Part shown: piece by piece, positions 43,447 through 54,740 of the stretch
Numbering within the stretch: the stretch's first letter is position 1
Layout of the letters: every line of letters starts with the position of its first letter
DNA from: Microcyclospora pomicola
Taxonomy: Eukaryota; Ascomycota; Dothideomycetes; Capnodiales
Reading direction: 5' to 3'
Assembly: GCA_002786065.1 (NCBI GenBank)
Contig: NHNY01000017.1
Location: forward strand, 124,001-188,000
DNA length: 64,000 nucleotides
Made by a program: the position numbers and the translations under genes
The notes under the pieces: model-generated
The model's input: the letters and a program-made list of their open reading frames with translations, nothing else
Database searches by the model: none
Told to the model about the DNA's origin: nothing

Positions 43447-44685
43447 ACTACGATTGTGCTGTGCGGCAATCCGATAAAGATAAATATGAATTATGAATCA
43501 CGTCTGTCCCATCTCCTGAATGCCTATCCCACGTGAGATCCAATGCAATGTACTACGGCCATGTCCTCCTGTGTCGATATCTGTGAGACTGTCAATAGAT
43601 CCACCAACTTCCCCATGTAGACGCACTCAGCTATCCCTTTGCATTGCACTACTCACAGCTACAATAAAGAGCGCCAGCTCTATCCTCCCATTCCCGAAAG
43701 CTGCATAAATCACGCACCTTCTTATCATCCTACTTTCAACTACATGATTCCTGCAACCGCAGACCATCCCCCGAACCCGGATATATTCATCCACATACTC
43801 AAGGCGACCAACTCCCCTCCCCTCCCCTCCCCACTCATCCCTCCGAAGCTCAAGGTTTCCAAACCTACCTTTCACAAAGACTAACTACTGGATACCTTAA
43901 GGTAAGGTAGTTAGCTATACTGCCCCACCTCTCAATAAACCACGCACACACGCATACCTAACGTAGCTACACAGACATCCCACCTTCCGCGGCCCATTCG
44001 ACCCTACCTTAGGTACGCTCCACCCTATGCTCCACCCGCATTCTTCCGCCGCCGTCGCCTTCAACGCCACCGTGAAACTGTGACATGCCTGCTATGGGGC
44101 CGGCTGGTGCGGAAGGTAAAGCATTCCCGGGTGACATCCGCGTATCAGAGATGGACCTAGTGTATCTAATGTACCTAGTCCAGCGTAGATGCAGACGTAA
44201 ATGCAATAGCAGAGTACCTTATGCATCGAAGCAGAAGGGACATCGGGCTGTATGCATGCATGCTAGGGTCTTGAGCTGACGGGACGAAGATGTTTGTGGT
44301 GACATCTTGTGGATGGAGTGGTCATCTAGGCTTGAGAGGTGTATGTGGGGATGGCTACATGTTCTGTATGGACAGGTTGGGACGGACATGTCTACGCAGA
44401 TATGTAGATATGGAGAGTGGAGGTAGAAAGGATTCCGGATATAGACGTTCTGTTCTTCATTTCTCTTTTCTTCTCGTCGTTGATCTCCTGATCGTCCTTT
44501 GGCCTTGACTAGACTTGTTGATAACTCCTCACTGTTCCTCGATGAACGAAGCTAGGAAGAGAGATGGAAGAGGCAGGACAACATTCAGTGTGAAAATACC
44601 GTCATCGGTGAATTTTCCTCGGTGGGCGGACATAGTAATACATGCTTGCATATCGGACAGAATCTCGGGCCACAGGATTGCCTGC
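43447..44685. repeat. Repeat-rich intergenic region with CTCCC microsatellite and TACCTTAAGGTA palindromes
   Basis: 1.2 kb between convergent genes. It carries a CTCCC repeat (about 43812-43832), the nested palindrome at 43881-43914, a TACCTTAGGTA block at 44005-44015 and C/A-rich runs. No gene is supported; short ORFs with GGGA/TCTC content are repeat-derived. Confidence 0.55.
43881..43914. repeat. Nested inverted repeat with a perfect 12-bp inner palindrome
   Basis: CTAACTAC at 43881-43888 is the exact reverse complement of GTAGTTAG at 43907-43914. Inside lies TACCTTAAGGTA (43893-43904), a perfect palindrome. The same word or its core occurs at 15450-15460 and 44005-44015. Confidence 0.6.
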
Positions 44686-47296
44686 TCACCTTGACGGGAT
44701 TTCTCTCGCGAACGCATTCTTCTCGGGCTCAATAGCCGTCACATCGCTCCCAGTCGAAGAGGCAGTAGTCCGCGGATCACGCTCTACATTGCGTTCATAA
44801 TCATCTCCATCATCTTGATCACCATCCTCGCTTCCCCCTTCTGTCTCTCCACTCTCCCCCCTCCTCTTTCTTCGTCTTCGTCTCCGCCGCGCCGTCGTAG
44901 TCGTTCCATCCGCACTGCTGCGCCGCGGCGCAATCGACTTGCTCCGGATATAGCGATTCATGCTCTCGAGCAGCCGGTCCATGACGAACTCGGCCTCGCT
45001 GCCCTTGCTCATCATCGGGCTGTCTTCGCCGATCCAGTCCCACTCGATCAGGCCCTCCTCGGCGGCATCTTCGTCCGTGTCGCACTGTTGCTGCTCCTCC
45101 TCGGAGCGCGCTGTGAAGCGGATCAGGCGGGTGAGTTCCACCCACTCCTCGTAGTTGTAGCGCTTGCTCGGGTCGCCACGCATATCCGCGGCGGTCCGTT
45201 TAATGGCGTTAGGGAGCCGGCGGGCCAATTCGTCGTTACTCGGCTTGTCGGCGGCGAGCTCGTCGATGGTGGCGGGGAAGACGGGCTCGTCAAGCTCGGG
45301 ACCAGTCTGGAAGCCTTCCTCAAGACGGTGCTTCGCCTGACGACTCTGTTCGCGGGCGAGCAGCCAAGTCTTGATGCGCGGGTGGTTTTCGACGAATGCT
45401 CGCCAGACACCCTTCTGCGGTAGCACGGTGAAGTCGGCAACGGTGAAGGTGCCTTGCTTGAATTTATTGATGACGGTCTCGCCGAGAGCGCTGACGAGGA
45501 TGGTCATGGTAGGGACAGCGATGAGAGACCAGAAGACGAAGAAAGGACGGCCAGGATTGCTTTTTGGGGAGAGATCGCCGTAGCTGTGCGTTCCATGTCA
45601 GTCAAAAGCGTATCAACAAAGTCGAGGTCTAAACTCACCCAATCGTCAAGAGAGACACATAGCAAAAGTACAGCGCTTGGAAATAAGTCATGCCTTGACT
45701 CGTACGTTCGCAGATATAGAAAACCAACGCGCCGACGCACCACAGCAGCCCGAACGCGATGATTGACATACAGAGTGCATACCAACGCTTAAACTTGGCG
45801 GTGCTCTTCTGTATCTTCCGCATCGCATCGAAGCGGTCTTTCTCCTCGCGCAACAAGATCAGTCTCGGAGTCTTCGTGCGGCGGCGGACCGGGCCAATGG
45901 TAGTCACTTTCCGGAGCATTTGCATTGGGGTCTTGGATGATGTTTTCATCGGAGCACGATCGGGATTGACCTTTGATTGACCGTTCACTCCTGCCAAATG
46001 AAGCTTTGCAGGATCGGATTGATCAAGCTGAAACGGACCCGAGATGATCGGACGTTCCTCGCCCAGAACACCACGTCTATGCTCCAACTCCAGCGATGTC
46101 GTGACTGTCCGGCCGACGGTCCTGGCTCTGCTTCGCTCGACATGTCGGCGGATAACTTTCTCCGATCCCAGCTCGGAGGCGAAGCGAGTGATCGAACTGA
46201 CCATCAAACCCAGCATGATGATGCCCAAGACGGAGTAGGGAAAGACCAGGCCACGTCCGGTGTCGCTGGTCGGGTACAGATCGCCAAAGCCGACTGTAAG
46301 AATCGTGACGTCGCAGTAATACAAGGCGTTGACATAACTCCAGTTCTGGCCGCCGCTGCCGAGGTCGGATTCAACGCGGGCGAACACCGCACCTCCTCCC
46401 GCCAGCCAGATGAAGAAGAGCATCGTCTGGAGGATTAGTGTGCGTTGTGATTCAGTCAGGGTGAAGTGTTGCGGGTAGTGGCCTAGGAAGTAACCCAGCA
46501 TGTTGACCATGAGGATCATGGAGCAGATACAGTACATGCTCGCGGCGATGACGGCATACCAAAACCCCTGGGTATACGTCTGCTGCGGGCGGATCGGGGG
46601 CACGTAGGTCTCCATACTGACTGTGATCGCAATCAAGATCCCCGTGGCGACATACCACGCCACGATCGTCACAGGCAGCGCGATGATATAGCGGATGCGA
46701 TTGGTGAAATTGCACAGCAGGAAGAAGTTTCCGATGAAGCCGACGATCAGCGAGACCAGGTTGAGCCAGTAGCACCAACGCGGGTCGTTGAAGTCGCGGC
46801 CCTCGAGCTCCTGGATGAGCGCGCTGGTGCCGTCCCAGCGGCAGATCCTGGCCTGCTCCTCGTCGTAGCCGTCGACGAGACACATGCGCCAGGAGGTGAC
46901 GAGCGCGGCGATGCTGAAGACGTTCGCGAGCGGACCGAGCGTCGCGGCCAGCAACGGGATGGCCGTGGACGCGAACCACCAGTCCTGCTCATCGTCGTCG
47001 TCCCAGTCGCGCAGTGTGAACTTCCACCACCGCTTACCGCTTGGAGCACGCTGGAAGACGAGCGAGGAGCGTCGTGCTGGAGAATCCGATCCGCGCCGTG
47101 AGAACCAGATGTGGGAAGGGAGGTGATGGTGGTGGTGTTGTGACGCTCTCCTACTCTCCTCATTGGCATATTGGATATGTTCCGGTTTGGCCAGCGTTGC
47201 TCCTCCATTGATGAAATCGGAGTCCTGGAGCGATGCAACATCAGGACGTTGATCCGCAGGCGTATCTTTCTCCATAGTAACTTCTCCCTCCGCCAT
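44686..47296 (-). CDS. TOK1: TOK-type outward-rectifying potassium channel (8 TM, two pores)
   Basis: Two exons on the minus strand (47296-45639, 45583-44686) give 851 residues. The N-terminus (about 100 residues) is cytosolic and has a run of five His. Six membrane segments precede the first pore with selectivity filter TVGFGD at residues 334-339. A basic loop follows, then a further segment pair around the second filter TIGYGD at 551-556. Two pores in one chain with eight segments is unique to fungal TOK channels, which let K+ out when the plasma membrane is depolarised. The C-terminal 250 residues are charged, with a KRR-rich stretch. The intron falls inside the second filter, splitting the Gly of GYGD. 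The stop codon TGA at 44686 lies inside a perfect splice donor (AAG then GTGAGC), so a further 3' exon is possible. Confidence 0.93.
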
Positions 47297-48423
47297 CGTC
47301 AATCCCTCATCCGTGATCGGCAGTCCAGCAGCAGCAGGTGAGGTGTACCCTAGGCAGTCTCAAAATCTCAACTCAACCACATTGCATGTGTATTCAGCCA
47401 GCAAAGTCGGACACAAATACTGCGCATAAGCTACACAAAAACGACCTCAGTAGGTAGCAACGTCAAGAGATGCTCGAACAATACATCATCACCTTCCTCC
47501 AGCCGTGTGTGTCCGCCGCATTCATGCAGCAGCGGAAGAGAGGGAAAAAGCTGCAGCGATCAGCCAGCACGATGAACATTATTGGTAGGCGGACGTGTGC
47601 AAGCCACCTGATGAGAACGCGGGTGGGTGAAAAGACTTGAGATGGGGCACCGCTCGCCAATCGTGTTCTCGATCGCGTGGCGGAACCACGGCCGCGCCGC
47701 ATGGCTTCGGAAACCCTGGTTTGGGCCAGAACCGCGGGACCGCACCCGATCCTTTCTCATTGCAGCTGCTCTCGAGCTCTGCGAGGAGGTGGCAGAAAAG
47801 TGAGTCGACCATCTCCGGTGGTACAAATGGGGGTGTAAGAGGATGGAGGTACAGTGGTGTCGTGCCAAAGTGGCCCTGTCCCCAGCACAAGGTGAGGACG
47901 GTCGATAGGTAGCTAGGAAAGCTAGGCGCCTTCAGTTCTAGGTGCCGTGTGGGATAGATCCATCAAGACTTGTGCCAGGGTCTGTGGACTGTACTCATCT
48001 CGAGCACAAATTGGGGAATGAAGATAGTGGTCGTATAGTATCAGACTCTGTAGAGGTTTCTCGTAGGGGTGGGCTCATCTTGACAGAACAACACTGACCC
48101 TACTACCTTATACTCAATGCTACCACATCTAGCCTACCCTAACTAAGCAATGCTCGAGATAAATCTCAGGTACACAGTCATTCAAGCAGCAATGATGACT
48201 ACTATTGCCGAAGCGCGCAGTTCAGCGCGGTGGAGTGGAGATCTACCACCACTATATTGTAGCATACAGCAATTGCACTTCGCAAATCCTTAGAGCAGCC
48301 ATACCTCATGCAAGTAGTCCCTCGAAGTCCAGGTCCTACCCGAAATGCCCCGTTTCAAATGACCATGAAGCATGAACTTGTATCGTAAAGTAAAGTCCGT
48401 CGACTCCTATCACCAGACGCGCA
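47297..48423. other. Intergenic region upstream of the TOK channel
   Basis: 1.1 kb between the AAA gene's 3' end and the channel start. Short ORFs only; some T/C-rich leader sequence near 47360-47460. Confidence 0.5.
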
Positions 48424-51419
48424 CTAAGTGTAACTCCGCATGGCGTCCTCATATCCAGTCCCACCCTTCAAATCGCGATCGAACGCCTCCGACACAGCGA
48501 GCACGCGCTTAACGTGGCTCATGCACATGACGACGCGCTCGTTCAGCGCGAGCGCCTGGGCGGTGCGGACGGTATTCTTGATCTGGCGGCCGTTGAGCTC
48601 GTGGCGGGCGAGGGCTTCGAGATCTTCGTCGGCGAAGTCGTCGATCTGGGTGGCGTCGGCCTTGCGTACGAGCTCGAGGAACATCGTCCACACAGCTTTC
48701 TTCGCTTTGTGTGTCAGATTGCCGTAGCGAAGGGCAACGTGAATGCGGGAGGCGAAGGCGTCGTCGAACTAGATTGAGAGAGGCATGGTGAGTACAATGT
48801 TCGAAGTGATGTTTTGACGGGGCTGAATAGTGGTAGACTTACAGTTTCCACCCGGTTGGTGGTCAAGAACAGGATACCCTGGAAGTATTCAAGGAGACGG
48901 AGGAAGATGGAGACCAGCGCATTCCGATGAATGTCGTGGGTCTCGCGCTTCTCCAAGAAGACATCAGCTTCGTCCAGCAGCAGCACTGCGCCCCAGGAGT
49001 GAGCAATGTCCAGGATCTTCTGCAGCTCAAATTCAAGCTTGGCGGGATCAGTACCCAATTCGCCAGCAGACACCATGTAGAGGGGGCACTTGAGCAGCTC
49101 CGAGATCCCCTCCGCAGTCAGAGTCTTGCCGGTACCAGGCGGACCGTGAAGGACCGACACCAGACCACGACCTTTACCCTGGATCACATCGTCGATCGTC
49201 TTCGCGGCGCTGAACTTGTGGCTCTCGACGAGCGCACGAACAATATCCTTCTGGTTCTTCGGCAAGACGAGAGAGTCAAATGCACTTTCGTTCCACTCAA
49301 TCTCCTTCAGCCCCGCGATGGTGAACTCCAACCACAGCTTCTCGGAGAAAGCAAAGCCCAAAACGACCGACGATGCGAGCAGTAGCTCATCCGCCGTGAA
49401 AGTCTTGTTGTTTGGGTCTCTCACCTCGGCACCATGCAGGCGCTCACGACGGATGGGATGACCATCTTCGTCCACCTCGACTGGAATGTAGCTTTCCTCA
49501 CCCTTGTCGTCCTTTACCCACATGTACTTGAAGGTGGGCGTGGTGTCATAGTCGTTGTCCTGCTTCTCCAACTCCTGGTTGTTTGCCGCAGCGTCCTCGT
49601 CCTCAGATCCACAACACGAGCAATCCTCATCATCGTCACTATCAAACATGTCTTCCGTCTCCTTGGGCTTGATGACCGAGATGGGGTAGTTGGGATTGAT
49701 GCGCCGGAAACAGCTGGGATCGACCATGACACGAGAGTTGGTCGAGATCTTCAGCACTTGCTTCTTCCTCTTCATGAAGGCCAGACCTTTGTGGAATTTG
49801 TACTGCATCCCGTCCAGGCTGACAAACTGCTCTCCACGCTTGATCAGCTTCTGTCGCAAGCCTTCAGGGTCCTTGTGGTAGCGGAGAGGGTAGGTGGCGA
49901 GGCTGGAGATCTTGCGTGGGCCCTTGAATGAATCGACATCGGCTTCGAACTCGCCCAACCCGTACGACTTGCCATCATACTCTAGGTAGCGGCCTTCCAC
50001 ACAATACCACTCACCACGAGTCAAGGAGCACGACTTGTTGGCGTAGTCGACCTTGAAGCAACGAGGTTCGTCCCACATACCATACGTCGAAGTGACTGCG
50101 ATCTCGTTGGGCTTGAAGAGTGCCCACAGCAGGTCGAAGGTGATGTTCCCAGCTTCGATCAGGGGATACAGGGTCTTTTTGGTGTCGGCGTAGTCTTCGT
50201 CGATGTATGCCACCATTGCTTTGCACAAAGTCCGCTGCTGAGTGAGCTTCTTGATGGTTTTCCGCTTCTTCTCCGATTTGATCTGCTTCTTCAGTGTTTT
50301 GGCGTACGCACGCATATCTTCGAGGTAGAGGAACAGGATGTTGGGATCGACAACGGGCTCCTTCGCCTCCAGAGCGACACTCTTGCAGTCTTTCATCACT
50401 TCCAACAGCACTGCGCGCAGTTGCTGCGATTTGATGTCGACCACAGTACCCGTAGGCTTGTTCTCCCAGTTGAAACATCGCCTGACCAGCCAGGCATAGT
50501 CATCATAGTCTGATTCGTCTGATTTGTTGCTATCACGTAGCTTGTAGTCATGGATGGTGGTATCCCAGACCTCGTCCACGCGTCGAAACGTGCCCTTGGC
50601 CTGTTTCTTGGATTTCGACTTCGACTTGGACTTGACACCGGAGCCTCGTCGTCTGCGCGAGGAGGAGAGTCTGACGGCTTTTTGCTGCATGGATTCTAAC
50701 CTCAGCGAGTCCAGCTGTGCTTGGAGTGAGTCCAAGGATGATTCATCGACCGCATCAGCTGAGCTTTCACCGGCGCTCTCCTCCTCCGTGTCAGTCGAAA
50801 CTTTCTTGGATCGCTTCGACTTCCTCTTGCGTCTTGCAGAATCGTCTTCGAAACTCTCACTGCTGTCTGATGAGTCGGAAGAAGAATCGTCGCCGGTTGA
50901 TCGCTTCTTCTTCTTCTTCTTGTTCTTGGATTTCTTCGCTGCTTTGGCCTTCTTGGCCTTGCGCTTACTTCGCTCATCTTCTGAGCTGTCGCTGTCTGAA
51001 CTATCATCGGAAGTGCTGTCGTCGGAGGAGCTGCTGTCGGACGAGGACGATGCATCGTCCTGGCAGACTTTCTTGCTTTTGGACTCCTTCGCCTTTTGCT
51101 TTTTCTTGTGCTTGGAGTTGTGGCAAGCCTGTTTCTTGGAGGCAGCGGTCTTGAGTTCATCTGCATGTGATTCGGCCTCCAGTTCAGCGAGGTTGGTAAT
51201 GGCTTGCTCCTCGGGATGAGCAGTCTCCTCGGTGGCGTGCTCTGGGGTTTGCTTTTCAGGCTCCATTCTTGCTTTGGCCGTGTCCAATTCTCTCAAGGTG
51301 GTGATCGCCACGGATGAGGTGGAGGGCGAAGAGGAGACCGGAGTATGAAGACGACTCCCGTCTGAAGATACGCTGTGCGATTTGTCTGGTGGTTTGGATG
51401 AGGTGGCAAGCCTGTTCAT
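48424..51419 (-). CDS. AAA ATPase with Ser/Lys/Asp-rich N-terminus
   Basis: Two exons on the minus strand (51419-48843, 48768-48424) give 973 residues. The N-terminal 290 residues are highly charged and repeat-like (SSSSDSSSSDDSTSDDSSD, then KKSKNKKKKKKR). A conserved helical fungal domain follows (WLVRRCFNWENKPTGTVVDI, then LLWALFKPNEIAV). The AAA module has Walker A GPPGTGKT at 759-766 and Walker B LLLDEAD (Asp816, Glu817), followed by the sensor block LFLTTNRVET. The arginine-finger region FDDAFASRIHVALRY starts exon 2. It belongs to the large fungal group of orphan AAA ATPases that resemble ATAD3/BCS1-like chaperones only in the ATPase core. An acidic stretch with four Cys (CSCCG within Asp/Glu) sits near residues 590-620. 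Function is unknown. Basic runs could act as nuclear localisation signals. Confidence 0.85.
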
Positions 51420-53402
51420 TTATACTGGTGGCGATGGGTGAGACGCACACGTTCAACACAATGCGGACAGATGTCAAGATGGACTGATGGGGATAGTTGA
51501 CGGGAAGAGGGAAGGCGGTGACAAGGAAGAAGGGAAGAGTTCTGAGCAATCAAGTGTCAGGTGATGGATTGTGACACTGGCATTCCAAGTGAAGCTGCAC
51601 AACGGGGCGCGGACGGGCGGAAGAGGGCTGTGAGGGTAGGAAAGGATAAGCACAAGACATGGAAGCAGGGCGAGCGCGAGGATGAGGTTCTCTTATACAG
51701 TCAGAACCTGGTACCTATCAGCGGATGACAGCACACTTCATGGAATCGAGTCAGGCACGTAGGCAGACAAGCGAGCGGCGTGAGGCTGGAGCATGTTGAT
51801 GGCAGTGTACAGTCGCAGTAAGGTAAGGTCGGTACTGACAACAGTGCACGCCTAACGGAATGTCGTGGTGAGCCGCTGCAGCCTTGACCGCCGCCGAGTC
51901 ACCGTCGTGTTGGCCGGATGATTGGCCACGACACACAGCCCGACACACCGGTAGAATATCAATCTCATCAACATCGACGCCGCCGTGGACGGTGAATCCA
52001 ACGCCCATGCATTGCTGGGGCGGAACACAACACAAGACATGCACACCGCCGAGGCCGACGGGAGCCGGTCACATCATGCGGTGTCGCAGGCCGGGAAGCA
52101 GCTCCGTCGTGGACGCATGAGTGTCGGGAGCTGGTGCGTGGTGGTGGCTGAGGCGTGCCCCGTGGCGACAACCGCTTAAGGCGCTTCCAGACGATTGGTA
52201 ACGGACGGCTCGAGAAAGAAGACCCAATGCTCGTCCGGTGAGTCTTCTCGGATGGCCCCAATCTGCTTCGGCAGGGAAGATCAAGCCTGCCGATGCTCGA
52301 CCGCGCCAGCTGAACATCACTTCCATCTTGCTGCTAGGACCCGCTAGATGTCTCGGCCAACACGAGGGCGCAGCATCGAGAGTTTGCTGCTTTGCGGGTT
52401 GATACGACCAGCAGCAACGAAGCATCGGGGAGCCAGGATTCTTTGAGTCATCCACCTGCAGACGTTGATCGTTCGTTTAGTACTTCGCCACTATACGTCG
52501 GACGGAGATATGCGAACGAGCCAGCATACTCCATCCAAAGTCCACATTTCGCCCCAGGATTCTACGAACATGCAAGGGATGCAATATCTACCATAGGAGT
52601 AGCTCAATGCTTGGGACATGACTTCGCCCGGTACAAACGATGAATTGTGCCCGGCAAAGTCTAGATCACACACCTGCACAGCCACGGCGTCAATGCCACC
52701 ATTTCCTGAGCGTAGACGCCCAAGTATATATGACGGCAAGATGCGCTTTGAGATGGAGCCTTTTGCTGATGATTGTCTCCTTGACCTCTAGAGACATATC
52801 TAGCTGCACGTTTGCTATACAAGTGGTCCAGTGTCATCTACAGATGGTGTTCTTCTCGATCAAGTTGCACCCGCGGATAGACAAAAAGCATGCAGCCAGG
52901 ATCGAAAACAGACTCTTCTGGACGAGGCGAATCAGGATTCCGTCGCCAGCAGTTTGAACACTGAAACATTCATATTCTCCTTCGACGAGCATCTCTGTGT
53001 CCCGTCAGAAGGTCGATCTGCATCGTGAGATGTGCTTGCAGACATATGCAGATGGAGCTGATGTATATTGACCGTCTGTGTTATCACTACTGTCGAGTCC
53101 TCTGGACACTCCCGCAACTCAATCCCACCACCTGCCAACGTCATTGGCGACTACAGACTCCGGCCTATTGAGGAGCCGATGTAGATGCACATTCATCCCC
53201 ATTCCGTTCATCAACCGCATCCAATGCCAGCGACATCAGCATCCGCAATGCGTGGTAATTATAGATCCATGTCAAGCTATTATCGTATAGCCAGGTACAA
53301 GTCCCATTTCCTCTACTTCATCTGGCCTTTCTCGTGTACTCTACCCCTTCAGCACCACTTTCTCAACACCTTACCAACAACCACCCATCTCACTCCACAG
53401 CC
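51420..53402. other. Divergent region between AAA ATPase and DUF1772 genes
   Basis: 2 kb, the longest gene-free stretch. Short frames on both strands have no recognisable motif. The last 60 bases before 53403 are pyrimidine-rich and look like a leader. Confidence 0.5.
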
Positions 53403-54136
53403 ATGTCCGGACTACACACGACCAACACCCTCTGGTGGATGACCCCCCTCCAAGCCTTTGTAGCCATCGGCGCGGCGGTCAACTTTGGTACCCAACCCGT
53501 CCCATCAGCACGACCACCATAACCAGATAGCTGACCACACCACCTCCCACCCTCCAGGCGCATCCGCCCTGCAAACCCCTCTAACGATGCCCATGCTCGA
53601 GCTCCCCAGCGTCCCCACGCACCACGCCGCGCAACAAACCGCCTGGCTGCTGCACCAATCCGAATACTTCTTCCCCCCGCTCAACGCCGCCTGCACGCTG
53701 TCCAGCCTGATCATGGCCGTGACTGCCTACCTCCACAAAGACACCAGCCGCGTCGCCGCCGAGAAGTTCCCCTACCTCGCCGCCGCCACGGGCCTGGGGT
53801 TCGCGACGACCGCCTACGCGCTCGGGATCATGGTCCCGATCAACAACAAGCTGAAGGCGTTTGCGAAGAAGCTGGACGTTGATGCCGCGGACAAGAGCGC
53901 CGAGAGCGGCTTTCATGATGTCTTGCAGACATGGAAGGTGTTGAATCTGGGTGAGTCATGTTGGATCATGTGCGCGCGTTGCGTGTGGTATAAGCCATGA
54001 AAAGATAGCGAAACGGAAGCACGAGATGAGGTTGAATGCTGACCGGACTCACACAGGACGCGCTTCGCTGATGATCTCGGGGGCCATCGTCAGCACGTAC
54101 GGGATGCTCCTCGATGGCAGCGTTTTGCGCCTGTAG
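53403..54136 (+). CDS. DUF1772 membrane protein (anthrone oxygenase-like)
   Basis: Three exons (53403-53487, 53558-53950, 54057-54136) give 185 residues. Four hydrophobic segments are visible: TPLQAFVAIGAAVNFGASAL; NAACTLSSLIMAVTAYL; FPYLAAATGLGFATTAYALG; and LMISGAIVSTYGMLL. PINNKLKAFAKKLD, between segments 3 and 4, is a family hallmark. DUF1772 includes anthrone oxygenases of polyketide clusters and many stand-alone relatives of unknown role. No polyketide synthase or tailoring gene is nearby, so a metabolite role is not supported by context. The third exon is short and is confirmed by the conserved ending. The 54057 boundary was placed from the translation. Confidence 0.82.
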
Positions 54137-54740
54137 AGCAGGGTCGAGAGACGATTCATGAGCCTGTTTTGTGGCGTAGATCAAAGACAATAGGCACTGG
54201 ACGTGGTAACCTGTATACATAATTCACTTGTTTTCAGGACGTGCTCGGAGAACAAGGTCTAATATATGGTATCTGATGAAACTGATTGACAAGAACGCGA
54301 CCGAATGTACAAATTGGAGTCTGTACATATACTGATGAGCTTGATTACGATGAACCGCGCCTAGCAGGTACTAGGGCACAACGAAAGGCTCGATTTCATG
54401 TTCTCGAAAACAGCACTGATTCCTTCATCGCATTGACATAAAACAGCTCTAACAAGCACCAGGCAGGAACATAGACAACGCAGAGTACAGGTCGGAGAGC
54501 AGACATCGTCCAGACCTTCTGCGCTTCAGAACGAACTCAAAAGAAAAGACAAGATTTATCACTCGTCAAGACTGTAATCACGCTGGTGTTGACATGAATG
54601 CGAGCTGGAACGACTCGGGGCAGGTACTATGTGTTCAGCCACTAAAGCGTATTTTCTTGCATGCTTCACCTTGTCTCTCCAGTCCCAGACTGTCAACCAA
54701 TTCAAGTGCGCAGCAAAAGAGTACAGCTGACACCAGCAGG
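54137..54740. other. Intergenic region between convergent DUF1772 and MYND genes
   Basis: About 600 bases; no supported feature. Confidence 0.5.
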
